Assembly (NCBI GenBank): GCA_007279945.1
Contig: QYPG01000001.1
Location: 31,620-95,619, forward strand
Direction: 5' to 3'
DNA from: Streptomycetaceae bacterium
GTDB taxonomy: Bacteria; Actinomycetota; Actinomycetes; Nanopelagicales; Nanopelagicaceae
DNA length: 64,000 bases
Each line of letters begins with the position of its first letter. Position 1 is the first letter of the stretch. The translations under genes were made by a program, and so were the position numbers. The notes beneath the pieces are model-generated. The model worked only from the letters and a program-made list of their open reading frames with translations. It was not told where the DNA came from and searched no databases. Shown here one piece after another: positions 52,699 through 62,584 of this stretch.

Positions 52699-53369
52699 CG
52701 CACCTTTGGTGCACGTGTTGGCATAGGGCCCTTAGGGATAGGCATCGACAATCCACCAACAGCTTTTAATCGAACACGCACTTCACGCATTTGGTGCGCA
52801 GTTAATTTCTTAGGCAACTTCTGCAGATGCTTTTGAAGTTTACGAAGTGGAACTTGGCCTTTTTCATCACCAACAATTACTACTGAGATGGGTACACCGG
52901 GTGTAAAACGTTCGGTTTTCTTACGCTCATCAATCAGCAACTGATTTATACCGTGCGAGCCTTCACCCGTTAACACAATTCCTGCACGACCAACACTGCG
53001 ATGGACCATATCTTGATTGCGAGTTACTGCAACGGCCGGTGTTGTAGTCCAACCTTTGCGGATAGCCATTAACACACTAGCCCCCGCACCTATCTGTCCT
53101 TCAATTGATGAATAGGCAGCGGTTCCGGCTTGGCGAGTAAAGAAAAGAAGTGTTGTTAGGAAGGAGAGCGGAAGAAATATAAAACCAAAATAAAAAGGAT
53201 GTCCAAGAAAAGTGCCGATTGTAATTCCGACTATCCATGTGACTAGAAAAATGCCGAGTAGGGCAAATGGAATCCACGGTTTAACAGTTTTCGTAACGCT
53301 GTAGGCGTCACGAAAGGTTTGAAAGCGAGGGCTCTTGATCTTTTTTTCTTTAGCTTTTCTTGTGAACAT
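52695..53369 (-). CDS. DUF4191 family membrane protein
   Basis: A 224-residue actinobacterial conserved protein (Rv2219-like). Two adjacent hydrophobic segments at about residues 34-80 are followed by a basic soluble domain with RSVGRAGIVLTGEG and KLPKKLTAHQMREV. The function is unknown; strict linkage with lipA/lipB and glnA is conserved in the phylum. It is 5 bases downstream of the acyltransferase gene, as part of the lipB-lipA operon. Confidence 0.88.
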   Translation of the reverse strand: MFTRKAKEKKIKSPRFQTFRDAYSVTKTVKPWIPFALLGIFLVTWIVGITIGTFLGHPFYFGFIFLPLSFLTTLLFFTRQAGTAAYSSIEGQIGAGASVLMAIRKGWTTTPAVAVTRNQDMVHRSVGRAGIVLTGEGSHGINQLLIDERKKTERFTPGVPISVVIVGDEKGQVPLRKLQKHLQKLPKKLTAHQMREVRVRLKAVGGLSMPIPKGPMPTRAPKVR

Positions 53370-53373
53370 GACG

Positions 53374-54072
53374 TCAGTTTAGTGGGGCAGGTGCAGTTCC
53401 ACCAAGACGGGTAGGCGCCCAACGTTGGCCAACGTGGCTATCGGGGTAATTCTCTTGAACCTCACGAAGCATAGTAAGCAAAACCTCGCGCAGGTGGTTT
53501 TCAGCTTGCTCAACGTCATCGCCACGTTGGTAGTGAATGGGCGCGCCAAAAGTCACACTGACCGGAAATTTCTTGCGTTTGAGATTTCGCTTAACGCCCT
53601 TTGTCCACACTCGCTGGCTTCCCCAAATGACTGTGGGAATGATTGGAACGCCAGCCCCCATAGCCAACCTAACTGCACCAGATTTAAGTTGCTTTATTTC
53701 AAAACTCGTCGAGACGGTCCCCTCAGGAAAAATTCCTATAATTTCGCCAGATTTTAATGCGCGAAGTGCTGCAACAAAAGAGGCCGATCCACTGCTGCGA
53801 TCAACGTTTATATGATGCATTCCTCGCATCAGTGGTCCAGCAATTTTGTTGTCAAAAATCTCTTTCTTAGCCATGAAACGCACATAGCGACCTGCAGGAA
53901 GTGCAGCGGTACCTGTAATTGCAAAGTCAAAGTAACTTACGTGATTTATAGCAAGAATTGCCCCACCTTTTCGTGGAATATTTTCTTCTCCACGAAAATC
54001 AAAACGTAAGCCTAGGTACTTCCACAAAGTTTTAACTGTAAAAATTACTGGTGGATATACCAGATCAGCCAT
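53374..54072 (-). CDS. 1-acyl-sn-glycerol-3-phosphate acyltransferase (PlsC family), copy 2
   Basis: A 232-residue PlsC-type acyltransferase: HX4D motif NHVSYFD near residue 47, FPEGTVS for phosphate binding and [14 protein letters not shown] 54072 gives MADLVYPPV and overlaps the lipA stop by 8 bases (ATGGCTGA). A longer frame into lipA is possible but less likely. The gene is not part of the mycobacterial lipA-DUF4191 order, so it is an insertion here. Its division of labour with the copy at 40024 is unknown. Confidence 0.9.
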   Translation of the reverse strand: MADLVYPPVIFTVKTLWKYLGLRFDFRGEENIPRKGGAILAINHVSYFDFAITGTAALPAGRYVRFMAKKEIFDNKIAGPLMRGMHHINVDRSSGSASFVAALRALKSGEIIGIFPEGTVSTSFEIKQLKSGAVRLAMGAGVPIIPTVIWGSQRVWTKGVKRNLKRKKFPVSVTFGAPIHYQRGDDVEQAENHLREVLLTMLREVQENYPDSHVGQRWAPTRLGGTAPAPLN

Positions 54073-54997
54073 GAGTAGCTCTAGCCGCCATCGCTTGCTT
54101 GTAAAGGCGACCTGCTCGATAACTTGAGCGAACCAGTGGTCCACTCATTACACCTAAGAAGCCTGCCTCTGTTGCCTCAGTGGCTAATTCAACGAACTCT
54201 TCGGGTTTGACCCAACGTACAACTGGATGGTGTCGATTGGTTGGGCGCAAATACTGTGTGATTGTAATGAGATCACATCCGGCGCTATGTAAATCGACCA
54301 GCGCTTGCGAAACTTCTTGACGCGTTTCACCTAAGCCAAGAATCAAATTTGATTTTGTAATAAGGCCGAAATCCCGGGCCATTGAAATAACACGCAGGGA
54401 TTTTTCATATGTAAATGCGGGGCGGATCTCTTTGAAAATTCTGGGAACGGTTTCAAGATTATGTGCAAAAACTTCGGGCTTAGTCTCAAAAATTTGATTG
54501 AGCAGCTCACTCTTAGCGTGGAAGTCTGGCGCTAGCATCTCAACTCCGCAGCCAGGATTTAAATCGTGCACCTGGCGAATCGTCTCGGCATACAACCAGG
54601 CGCCTTCATCGGGCAGGTCATCGCGCGTTACACCAGTGATGGTGGCATAAGCCAAGCCCATAGTCTTTACTGACTGGGCGACTTTGAGCGGTTCGCTGCG
54701 ATCGAGAGCATCGGGTTTTCCTGTATCGATATTGCAAAAATCGCAGCGTCTGGTGCACTTGTCTCCGCCAATAAGAAATGTTGCCTCTTTATCTTCCCAG
54801 CATTCAAAGATATTGGGACATGCCGCTTCTTGGCAGACGGTATGTAAGCCTTCGCTGCTTACTAAAGATCGAAGTCGTGTGTACTCAGGACCCATAGTCG
54901 CGCGCGTCTTAATCCATTCGGGTTTGCGCTCTATGGGAGTCAATGCATTGCGAGCTTCAATGCGAATCATTTTTCTTCCCTCAGGCTCGATACTCAT
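54065..54997 (-). CDS. lipA: Lipoyl synthase
   Basis: Inserts two sulfurs into protein-bound octanoyl groups with radical SAM chemistry, completing lipoate made by LipB. Both cluster sets are visible in the 310 residues: auxiliary [12 protein letters not shown] and radical-[11 protein letters not shown]. The C-terminal RSSYRAG supplies the serine that ligates the auxiliary cluster. It overlaps lipB by 4 bases (ATGA). The client is the E2 protein at 60933-62567. Confidence 0.97.
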   Translation of the reverse strand: MSIEPEGRKMIRIEARNALTPIERKPEWIKTRATMGPEYTRLRSLVSSEGLHTVCQEAACPNIFECWEDKEATFLIGGDKCTRRCDFCNIDTGKPDALDRSEPLKVAQSVKTMGLAYATITGVTRDDLPDEGAWLYAETIRQVHDLNPGCGVEMLAPDFHAKSELLNQIFETKPEVFAHNLETVPRIFKEIRPAFTYEKSLRVISMARDFGLITKSNLILGLGETRQEVSQALVDLHSAGCDLITITQYLRPTNRHHPVVRWVKPEEFVELATEATEAGFLGVMSGPLVRSSYRAGRLYKQAMAARATHG

Positions 54998-55650
54998 ATG
55001 CTCACCTTCTTTAGGGATTCAACGATATGTCGCTCAATAATTGGAGCAACCTCATCAATACTAATGTCACGCCCAAGTTCTACTTGCATAGAAGTTACTT
55101 GGGCATCGAGAATACCGCAAGGGATAATTTGATTGAACGCACTTAGGTCGGGACAGACATTTAAAGCGAAGCCATGCATAGTGACGCCTTTAGCGACCCG
55201 GATACCGATAGCCGCAATTTTTCTATCACCGCGCTCATCTTGAATCCACACTCCAGTGCGTCCAGAGACGCAGGTTGCCTTAATTCCAAATTCTGCGCAG
55301 ACGCTCATCAATCCCGCTTCGATTTCACGAACAAAGCCAACGAGCTCATGCGCTTTAGCTAAACGAACAATTGGATAACCAATAAGCTGGCCTGGACCAT
55401 GCCATGTTATTTTTCCGCCACGGTCAACATCTATGACCGGAGTTCCATCTGTAGGTTTTTCCGATGCGTCGGTGCGACGCCCGGCTGTATATACCGAGGG
55501 ATGTTCTAGAAGCAACAAAGTATTTGGCCGTGTCCCTTGGACCACATCTTCGTGGATTTGACGTTGGACGTCCCACGCTTTGGTGTAATCAATAAGTCCA
55601 TGACGAGAGAGGGCTATGGCCGACTGGTAAGGAGCTTCTACAACTGGCAC
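54994..55650 (-). CDS. lipB: Octanoyl-ACP:protein octanoyltransferase
   Basis: Transfers octanoate from acyl carrier protein to lipoyl domains. The 218-residue protein has the [11 protein letters not shown] and [20 protein letters not shown] segments, given in part as [13 protein letters not shown], with the catalytic Cys/Lys pair in [14 protein letters not shown] and IIPCGI. It starts at GTG 55650 with TAGGCT 6 bases upstream and leads the lipB-lipA-plsC-DUF4191 transcript. Confidence 0.96.
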   Translation of the reverse strand: MPVVEAPYQSAIALSRHGLIDYTKAWDVQRQIHEDVVQGTRPNTLLLLEHPSVYTAGRRTDASEKPTDGTPVIDVDRGGKITWHGPGQLIGYPIVRLAKAHELVGFVREIEAGLMSVCAEFGIKATCVSGRTGVWIQDERGDRKIAAIGIRVAKGVTMHGFALNVCPDLSAFNQIIPCGILDAQVTSMQVELGRDISIDEVAPIIERHIVESLKKVSI

Positions 55651-55656
55651 TTGGTT

Positions 55657-55662
55657 AGCCTA
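55657..55662 (-). promoter_or_regulatory. Leaderless-type -10 element, lipB
   Basis: Minus-strand TAGGCT, 6 bases before GTG 55650. Confidence 0.5.
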
Positions 55663-55724
55663 AAGGTAGGATTGCATCCTTACCAATCGGCTCGATTGGA
55701 TTATCCTGAAAGGCATTAAATTTC

Positions 55725-57881
55725 GTGAACCTGAAAACTGAGCACAAGAGCCGCCGTCCCTTTATAACCGCTTTAGTCGTCATCTTTATCTGGTTTGGAG
55801 CAAGTGGCGTTTTCGGTCCCTTATTTGGCTCGCTCTCAACAGTGCAGGAGAACGATAATTCGGCATTTTTGCCTCAGAACGCCGAATCAACTCAGGCTTC
55901 GAAAATCATTAGTAAGTTTTCATCTGATCAAACCCAGACGATTCCAACGCTGGTTCTGTACTTGGGCGATATAGATGAGACCAAGATTGCTGGTCTCAAT
56001 GCTCATTTAGCGACATTGGGCTCCACGCAAATTCTTGGCTCAACTATCGCAATCTCGAAATATTTAATTCCTGGCCAACCGATTTTCGCCTTCCCTTCGC
56101 AAGATAAAAAAGCTCTACTAGTCAATCTTCCTTTAACCTCTAATTCAGCCCAAGATTCATTGCCAAATAAGAAACCAGTTCTGCCAGAAATTATTAAGAC
56201 GCTCCGTGAAGATTCGGCAACATATGCCAAAGCGAATGGACTTACAGCAAATGTCACGGGTGTTGGGGCATTATTGGGAGATCTATTCGGCGCATTCGGT
56301 GGGATTGACTCTTCCTTACTATTAACAACGCTAGGTGTCGTAGCCTTTATTTTGATTATTGTTTACCGTTCACCAGTTTTATGGATACTCCCACTTTTCT
56401 CATCTGTGATAGCGCTATCGACTGCAGGCGGAATTGTTTATTTGTTAGCTAAAAACAATGCAATTGATTTAAGTGGTCAGTCGCAAGGAATTCTCTCAGT
56501 ACTGGTCTTGGGTGCTGCCACAGATTATGCACTTTTACTCATTTCACGATATCGGGAAGAGCTCCATCACTACGATTCTCGATTTGATGCGATGAAAGCC
56601 GCCTACAAAGGCGTTTTTGAGCCGATTCTCGCCTCTGGTTCTACCGTTATAGTCAGTCTTTTGGTTCTACTTTTAAGCGAGTTATCGAATAATCGTGGCT
56701 TAGGTCCGGTCGGTGCAATTGGTATCGCCGCATCGATGTTGACGATTCTTACTCTCCTTCCTGCTTTGTTAGTGGCTTTCGGTCGCTGGATATTTTGGCC
56801 ACGAATTCCGCGTTTTGATGATGTGAACTCTCAACTGGAAGGCACATGGGCAAAGATTGGCGCTGGAGTAGAAAAACGCCCCCGAAAACTTTGGATCATC
56901 ACATCGGTCTTATTAGTTGTCTTAGCTGGTTTTTCAACTACTTTAAATGCAAAAGGCCTTTCAACTGTCGATGCCTTTACTAAAAAACAGGACTCAGTCA
57001 TTGGTTTAGATCTCTTGGGCCAACATTTCCCAGGGGGAGCAGGTCAACCCACTGAGGTTGTTGTAAAGCGTGAAAATGTTGAGGAAGTCACTAAAGCGCT
57101 TCGGACAGTGGTCGGCGTTGCATCAGTTGAACCCATGCGAACCGGACCAGTCATTCCGGGCCAGCCAGTTCCTGACGTTAAAGTCTTAAGCGGGCAGATC
57201 ATTGTGAATGCCACTCTGAGTATGAATCCAGATTCGACTGAGGCGCGAAATGTGATTCCTAAAATACGAGCGGTGGTACATGCGATAGACCCAGCAATTT
57301 TAGTGGGCGGATCTACTGCTGTTGCATTTGATACAGATGTTGCCGCCGATCACGATAATAAGACAATTATCCCTATCGTCTTACTATTAATTACTATAAT
57401 TTTAGGTCTCCTATTGCGCAGTATTCTCTCTGCCCTACTTCTCTTATCGACTGTAGTTCTGTCCTATTTCGCCACTTTGGGTGCGTGCCAAATTGTCTTT
57501 GAGCATATCTTCCACTTCAAAGGTGCCGATACTTCCTTCCCATTATTTGCCTTCATCTTCTTGGTAGCCCTAGGCATCGACTACAACATTTTCCTCATGA
57601 CACGCGTGCGCGAAGAGAGCGCCAAGATTGGAACTCGAGCGGGTGTGATCAAAGGTCTCACTGTGACTGGTGGCGTAATAACCTCTGCAGGAATTGTCCT
57701 TGCGTCCACTTTCGGCGTGCTTGGAATACTCCCACTCGTATTCTTGGCAGAACTTGGCTTCGCCGTTGCATTTGGCGTGCTGCTTGATACCTTGATTGTT
57801 CGCACAATCTTGGTTCCAGCGTTGTCCTATGACATTGGTAGCAAAATTTGGTGGCCATCTGAGTTGCAAAGTAATAAATGA
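55725..57881 (+). CDS. MmpL/RND-family transporter
   Basis: A 718-residue RND-superfamily membrane protein in two homologous halves, each with one helix, an extracytoplasmic loop and about five helices. The conserved helix-4-like motifs GAATDYALLLISRYREE and ALGIDYNIFLMTRVREE mark both halves. MmpL proteins export lipids or other hydrophobic compounds using proton force. The start is GTG 55725; an AAAGG lies 11 bases upstream. It overlaps the following dehydrogenase by 4 bases, which forms a three-gene operon not found in the mycobacterial locus. The cargo is unknown. Confidence 0.9.
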   Translation: MNLKTEHKSRRPFITALVVIFIWFGASGVFGPLFGSLSTVQENDNSAFLPQNAESTQASKIISKFSSDQTQTIPTLVLYLGDIDETKIAGLNAHLATLGSTQILGSTIAISKYLIPGQPIFAFPSQDKKALLVNLPLTSNSAQDSLPNKKPVLPEIIKTLREDSATYAKANGLTANVTGVGALLGDLFGAFGGIDSSLLLTTLGVVAFILIIVYRSPVLWILPLFSSVIALSTAGGIVYLLAKNNAIDLSGQSQGILSVLVLGAATDYALLLISRYREELHHYDSRFDAMKAAYKGVFEPILASGSTVIVSLLVLLLSELSNNRGLGPVGAIGIAASMLTILTLLPALLVAFGRWIFWPRIPRFDDVNSQLEGTWAKIGAGVEKRPRKLWIITSVLLVVLAGFSTTLNAKGLSTVDAFTKKQDSVIGLDLLGQHFPGGAGQPTEVVVKRENVEEVTKALRTVVGVASVEPMRTGPVIPGQPVPDVKVLSGQIIVNATLSMNPDSTEARNVIPKIRAVVHAIDPAILVGGSTAVAFDTDVAADHDNKTIIPIVLLLITIILGLLLRSILSALLLLSTVVLSYFATLGACQIVFEHIFHFKGADTSFPLFAFIFLVALGIDYNIFLMTRVREESAKIGTRAGVIKGLTVTGGVITSAGIVLASTFGVLGILPLVFLAELGFAVAFGVLLDTLIVRTILVPALSYDIGSKIWWPSELQSNK

Positions 57882-58894
57882 CGCTTCGGGTTGGTATCGC
57901 AGGCTACGGATTAGCCGGGAGATTAATCCACGCCCCATTGCTAAGAGGCTGCGGTTTTAATGTTGTAGCGATTCAAACTACGAATCAAGAGCGAAAGACG
58001 CAAGTTCAACAGGATTTGTCGGACGCTTCTATCTGTTCAACCGTAGAAGAAATGTTTGCACTTCAACTTGATCTTCTAGTCGTAGCTTCGGCAAATATTG
58101 TTCACGCAGAGCAGGCTTTTGCGGCAATCGCTGCGGGAGTTCCGGTCGTTATAGATAAACCGATGGGACGCACGTACGCCGAGACAGCATCAATTATTCA
58201 AGCCGGCGCCACTGCAAGTGTCCCAGTTTGTTGTTTCTTTAATCGGCGTTGGGATAGTGATGCGCTGACTATAAAGCGTGTATTGAAATCTGGAACTTTA
58301 GGAACAATTCATCGAATGGAATCACGCTTTGAAAGATTCCGTCCAGAGATTAATCCTTTGTCATGGCGTGAAAATATGAGCGCAGTTGATGGTGGTGGTC
58401 AGCTTCTTGACCTGCAACCACATTTGATTTCTTCAGCCCTAGATTTTTTTGGAAAAGGCCAGCTTGTCTCTTCATCGGTTCGTTCTTTGAGAGGTGCAGC
58501 CGATGATGACTCAGTTCTAGTTTTGCAGCATGAGAGCGGAGTGATGTCCTATCTATCGGCTAGTGCGGTAGTTGGATCTCCCGGCCCACGCGTGCGAATT
58601 CTGGGAAGTAAAGGCGCATTAGTCATTAATGATTTAGATCCTCAGGAACTGTTATTGCGTGCCGGAAAAATTCCACATGATGGTGCTTGGGATGTCCCAA
58701 CTGCTTCACCGGCCTTCATTCATTGTGGTGATGTAGTCGAAGAAATTCCCGCAGAAAATGGAAATTACGCACTCTTTTACAAAGAGGTTGAAGGGGCTAT
58801 CAAAGGCCTAAATCCATGGCCAGTTGATAATGAAGATACGTTGATGGTTGCCAAAATTATCGATCAGGCGCGCGCGAGCTCAGTCCATGGCTAA
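57878..58894 (+). CDS. Gfo/Idh/MocA-family oxidoreductase, second copy
   Basis: A 338-residue NAD(P)-dependent oxidoreductase with GIAGYGLAGRLIHAPLL at the N-terminus and catalytic lysine motif VIDKPMGRTYAE near residue 90. The sequence resembles the YdgJ-type oxidoreductases more than the copy at 38727. The substrate is unknown. Its stop lies within the start region of the FAD enzyme (8-base overlap ATGGCTAA). Confidence 0.9.
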   Translation: MTLRVGIAGYGLAGRLIHAPLLRGCGFNVVAIQTTNQERKTQVQQDLSDASICSTVEEMFALQLDLLVVASANIVHAEQAFAAIAAGVPVVIDKPMGRTYAETASIIQAGATASVPVCCFFNRRWDSDALTIKRVLKSGTLGTIHRMESRFERFRPEINPLSWRENMSAVDGGGQLLDLQPHLISSALDFFGKGQLVSSSVRSLRGAADDDSVLVLQHESGVMSYLSASAVVGSPGPRVRILGSKGALVINDLDPQELLLRAGKIPHDGAWDVPTASPAFIHCGDVVEEIPAENGNYALFYKEVEGAIKGLNPWPVDNEDTLMVAKIIDQARASSVHG

Positions 58895-60050
58895 GAACGC
58901 CGACGTAGTCGTTATCGGTGCTGGGTTAGCTGGCTTGAGTGCAACGTTAGAGTTACAGAGTCAAGGAGTGGATGTAGTCCTCTTAGAGGCCAGCGATAGA
59001 ACTGGTGGAAGAGTTGCAAGTGATTACATCGATGGATTTATTTGTGATCGCGGTTTTCAACTTATTAACTCTAGATATCCTTCATTGATCGAGTTAGATG
59101 TCCTAGATGAGATTGATTTCGTTCTAGCTCCAAGAGTAATTGAGGTCTCACTTGGAACATCGCGCCACATAGCCGGCGACCCACGTAAGGCTCCCTTGTC
59201 GACCTTGGATAAAGCGACCGGCACTATTCCTGAAAAGTTTGCGCTGTTACGATTTTTGCTTTTCTCAGCCCCCAGAGCACAAACTATTGGAGGCGCACTT
59301 AGTCGCTTCGGTACTTTGTATGAACATGTATTACGACCTTTTTTAACTGGGGTATTTCTTTGTGACCCAGAGTTGGTGGATTTTGATTATGGAGTTTTGA
59401 TTATTAAATCATTTGTAAACGGTGCACCTGGTGTTCCACGCTCGGGAGTTGGTCGTCTTCCAGAAGCACTTGCTAAACGGGTACAAAATTTAGAACTACA
59501 CACACGCGTTGAAAGAATCATCGGACAACAAATAGAGACTACTTCTGGTGTTATGAATGCTAAGAAAATAGTAGTCGCAACGGATCCAACGACTGCAGCT
59601 CAACTGCTGGATTTTTCGGCTGCGGTTTCTATGGCCGGCTGCATTACTTGGTATCACGCTACGGCAAGTAATCCATCTGGAACTGGTCGCCTAATTGTCG
59701 ATGGACAAAATCGGGGACCGATTATCAATAGTGTTGTTATGTCAGATATTTCTATTGATTATTCAGATTCTTCAATGAGTTTAGTGTCATCGACCTCTGG
59801 TTTAGGTGTAACTGAATCAGATGCTCGGCGACATCTGTCCCTGATATGGGGCTGTGACACGCGAGAATGGCAGTTAGTGTCAAAGTATGAAATCGCTTCA
59901 GCACTTCCAATTCATCTTCCAGGCAAGGCGTTTTCACAGCCCATGAAGATTAGCGAGAATATTTTTGTAGCAGGTGATCATCGCAGCGTTCCATCACAGC
60001 AAGGAGCGCTTTTCTCCGGAAAGTTAGTAGCGCAGCTAGTCTTGAACTAA
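58887..60050 (+). CDS. FAD-dependent amine oxidase/phytoene desaturase-like oxidoreductase
   Basis: A 387-residue flavoprotein: FAD-binding VVVIGAGLAGLSATLELQ and EASDRTGGRV at the N-terminus, and a C-terminal FAD motif in FVAGDHRSVPSQQGAL. ATG 58887 gives MAKNADVVVIG; the longer frame runs into the upstream gene. Relatives include amine oxidases, phytoene desaturases and squalene-associated desaturases, so the substrate class is open. It ends in a 15-base overlap with the convergent epimerase gene. Confidence 0.87.
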   Translation: MAKNADVVVIGAGLAGLSATLELQSQGVDVVLLEASDRTGGRVASDYIDGFICDRGFQLINSRYPSLIELDVLDEIDFVLAPRVIEVSLGTSRHIAGDPRKAPLSTLDKATGTIPEKFALLRFLLFSAPRAQTIGGALSRFGTLYEHVLRPFLTGVFLCDPELVDFDYGVLIIKSFVNGAPGVPRSGVGRLPEALAKRVQNLELHTRVERIIGQQIETTSGVMNAKKIVVATDPTTAAQLLDFSAAVSMAGCITWYHATASNPSGTGRLIVDGQNRGPIINSVVMSDISIDYSDSSMSLVSSTSGLGVTESDARRHLSLIWGCDTREWQLVSKYEIASALPIHLPGKAFSQPMKISENIFVAGDHRSVPSQQGALFSGKLVAQLVLN

Positions 60051-60926
60051 AGCCGCGAGAGCGTCAGTGATGTGCGGATAGTCCCATGTAAATCCCGCAT
60101 CGTGTAATACTTGCGGAATAACGCGCTTTGAACCTAAAACCTCCGATGCAAAACCTCCGAGTGCGATCTTTAATGCCATCGCCGGTGCAGGGAAAACTGC
60201 CGGTCGGTGAAGTGCGCGGGCAAGTGCGGCAGTGAACTCTTGATTTGTAACAGGATTGGGTGAGGTTAAGTTGATTGCTCCAGATATTTTTTCAACGAGT
60301 GCAAAGTCAATTGCGCGAACAACATCATGAAGAGTAATCCAAGACCACCATTGTTTACCATTGCCAAGTTTTCCACCAAAGCCCAAACGAAAAAGCGGCA
60401 ACATCTTTCCGAGAGCTCCACCAGTTGGATCTAGCACTAGTCCGGTACGAAGTTTTATAGTGCGTACGTCTCCCGCTAAATCTGCTGCAGCCTCCCATTC
60501 ACGACAAATAGTGGCCAGGAAGTCATCACCAACGCGATCACTTTCAATAACAGCGCGATTTCCACTCTCGCCATACCAGCCAATTGCACTTGCTGAGATA
60601 AAAACCTGAGGTTTAACACTGGCAATCGCGTTAGCAATAGTTGTTGTACCCAATAATCTGGAGTTTAAAATTTCGCTTTTATATTTCTTAGTCCAGCGTT
60701 TATCGCCGACACCAGCACCCGCTAAATGAATAATCGCATCGACGCCTTCGAGAGCAGACAAATCAACGAAACCAGTCTGAGGATCCCATGTAACTTCATC
60801 GGCAGCGATTGGTGCACGTCGCACAAGTCTTTGAACTGTATGACCTTCACTCTTTAAATGACCAACTAAAGCAGAGCCTATAAGTCCTGATGAACCCGTG
60901 ATAGCAATTCGCTGAGGAACCCTCAT
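60036..60926 (-). CDS. TIGR01777 family NAD-dependent epimerase-like protein
   Basis: A 296-residue extended-SDR protein (Rv2216-like). The NAD motif is ITGSSGLIGSALVGHL, followed by HLAGAGVGDKRWT, RLLGTTTIANAI and the SAIGWYGESG active-site region typical of TIGR01777. A C-terminal DUF1731-like segment is present (SEVLGSKRVIPQVLHDAGF). The function is unproven; the family is also seen as a cell-division inhibitor-like group (SulA misnomer). It lies 6 bases after the E2 gene. Confidence 0.9.
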   Translation of the reverse strand: MRVPQRIAITGSSGLIGSALVGHLKSEGHTVQRLVRRAPIAADEVTWDPQTGFVDLSALEGVDAIIHLAGAGVGDKRWTKKYKSEILNSRLLGTTTIANAIASVKPQVFISASAIGWYGESGNRAVIESDRVGDDFLATICREWEAAADLAGDVRTIKLRTGLVLDPTGGALGKMLPLFRLGFGGKLGNGKQWWSWITLHDVVRAIDFALVEKISGAINLTSPNPVTNQEFTAALARALHRPAVFPAPAMALKIALGGFASEVLGSKRVIPQVLHDAGFTWDYPHITDALAALVQD

Positions 60927-60932
60927 CGTAAT

Positions 60933-62567
60933 TTAAAGACCTAAGTCCGATTCAAACGCGCCACCCTCTAATCGCTCTTTGAGAGTGACCAAGAAGCGAG
61001 CAGCATCTGCACCATCGACTACGCGGTGATCATAAGAAAGTGCAAGATATACCATCGATCTAATTGCGATAGTTTCTCCACCATCTTCGCCGCGAACGAC
61101 CATTGGGCGTTTAACAACTGCACCAAGACCTAGTATCGCAACTTGAGGTTGATTAATAATCGGTGTATCAAATAATGCTCCGCGACTTCCGGTATTTGTT
61201 AATGTGAAAGTTCCACCACCTAACTCGTCAGGGGTGACTTTGTTATCACGAGTACGCGCCGCTAGATCAGAGATTTTACGAGCAATACCGCCCATATTTA
61301 AATCTCCAGCATTTGAAATCACTGGAACCAAAAGCCCACGCTCTGTATCAACGGCGATACCTAAATGCTCTGTACCGTGATAAGTAATTTGATCGCCTTC
61401 TACAGAAGAGTTCAGAACAGGATGCTGTTTGAGAGCTTCACATATAGAAACTGCAAAAAATGGTAGGAATGAGAGTTTGACGCCTTCACGCTCTTCAAAA
61501 GTTGCCTTTGCTCGATCGCGTAGACGAGCAATCTTGGTGACATCGACTTCGATAACTGTAGTTAACTGTGCGCTTACTTGAAGTGACTCCACCATACGCG
61601 CTGCAATAACTTTACGCAGACGCGACATTGTGACAGTTGTTCCACGCAGTGGAGAAACAGCAACAGGCGCTGCGCTGCGTTGTACTGGAGCCGCTGTTAC
61701 TACAACAGGAGCCGCTGTTACTACAACTGGTGCAGCAGGCTTAGCTAGTGATTCAACATCTTCACGGCGGATTCGCCCACCTATACCCGTACCCTTTACG
61801 GAGGCTAGATTTACGCCTAATTCATTTGCCAATTTCCTAACTACTGGAGTTACATATACATCAGTTGGCTGCACGATTGGTGCAGCAAGCGGGGCAGGCG
61901 CTGAAATGACTGGTGCAACAATTACTGGTGCCACAATTACCGGTGCAGGTGTTGGAATAACCGGTGCAGCAATAACCGGTGCAGCTCCACTCACTCCAAT
62001 TAATCCAAGTCGAGCACCAACTGCAACAGTTGTATCAATAGGGACATCAATGGCGAGTAGTACTCCGGCAACTGGTGAAGGAATCTCTGTATCTACTTTG
62101 TCAGTTGATACTTCGAGCAATGCTTCATCGACAGCAATAGCGTCACCAATATTTTTTAGCCAACGCGTAACTGTGCCTTCGCTAACGCTTTCACCTAGAG
62201 CCGGCATTGTGATGACAGTTCCTGCAGAACTTGCTGCGACAACAGGTGCGGTGATCACAACTGCAGCTGGAACCTCGGATACAGCCTCCTTAGCTGGTGG
62301 CTCGGACGCTACTGGGGCAGCAGATTCAACGCCATCTGCTATCACGGCAAGCTCGGCGCCTACCGGAACTGTTTGATCGATTTGAACAAGAATCTTTGTC
62401 AGTGTTCCAGCTACAGGAGATGGAATTTCTGTATCGACTTTATCGGTAGATACTTCAAGCAGGGCTTCATCAACGTTGACATGGTCGCCTTCAGCCTTTA
62501 ACCAACGTGTAACAGTTCCTTCACTAACACTCTCACCGAGTGCCGGCATCTTTACTGAAAATGTCAT
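60933..62567 (-). CDS. sucB: 2-oxoacid dehydrogenase E2 component with two lipoyl domains
   Basis: A 544-residue dihydrolipoamide acyltransferase. Two lipoyl domains carry the modified lysines 43 and 157 (both in [14 protein letters not shown]). Ala/Pro/Val linkers lead to the subunit-binding domain (~236-272, [10 protein letters not shown]) and the catalytic core with His514 and Asp518 (SYDHRVVDG). Actinobacterial homologues are named SucB, but in mycobacteria the protein (DlaT) serves pyruvate dehydrogenase while the 2-oxoglutarate E2 is fused to E1; the substrate here is therefore unresolved. AGGGAGA precedes the ATG. Confidence 0.93.
   Translation of the reverse strand: MTFSVKMPALGESVSEGTVTRWLKAEGDHVNVDEALLEVSTDKVDTEIPSPVAGTLTKILVQIDQTVPVGAELAVIADGVESAAPVASEPPAKEAVSEVPAAVVITAPVVAASSAGTVITMPALGESVSEGTVTRWLKNIGDAIAVDEALLEVSTDKVDTEIPSPVAGVLLAIDVPIDTTVAVGARLGLIGVSGAAPVIAAPVIPTPAPVIVAPVIVAPVISAPAPLAAPIVQPTDVYVTPVVRKLANELGVNLASVKGTGIGGRIRREDVESLAKPAAPVVVTAAPVVVTAAPVQRSAAPVAVSPLRGTTVTMSRLRKVIAARMVESLQVSAQLTTVIEVDVTKIARLRDRAKATFEEREGVKLSFLPFFAVSICEALKQHPVLNSSVEGDQITYHGTEHLGIAVDTERGLLVPVISNAGDLNMGGIARKISDLAARTRDNKVTPDELGGGTFTLTNTGSRGALFDTPIINQPQVAILGLGAVVKRPMVVRGEDGGETIAIRSMVYLALSYDHRVVDGADAARFLVTLKERLEGGAFESDLGL
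61674..61990 (-). repeat. Codon-level repeats in the E2 linkers
   Basis: The linkers between lipoyl, binding and catalytic domains are made from short tandem repeats: a 21-base unit (GGAGCCGCTGTTACTACAAC plus one base) occurs twice near 61687-61728, and 15-base ACYGGTGCARCAATW-like units recur near 61910-61985. They encode flexible Ala/Pro/Val segments. Confidence 0.75.
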
Positions 62568-62584
62568 CTGTGTAGTCTCCCTGT

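Noticed and set aside
61687..61985. Short tandem repeats suggesting a CRISPR-like array
   Set aside because: Units are adjacent without unique spacers, are multiples of three and encode protein linker.
61630..62376. 248-codon open frame antisense to the E2 gene
   Set aside because: It is made of Thr/Ala/Gly repeats mirroring the Ala/Pro/Val linkers and lipoyl domains of the opposite strand; no fold or start signal.
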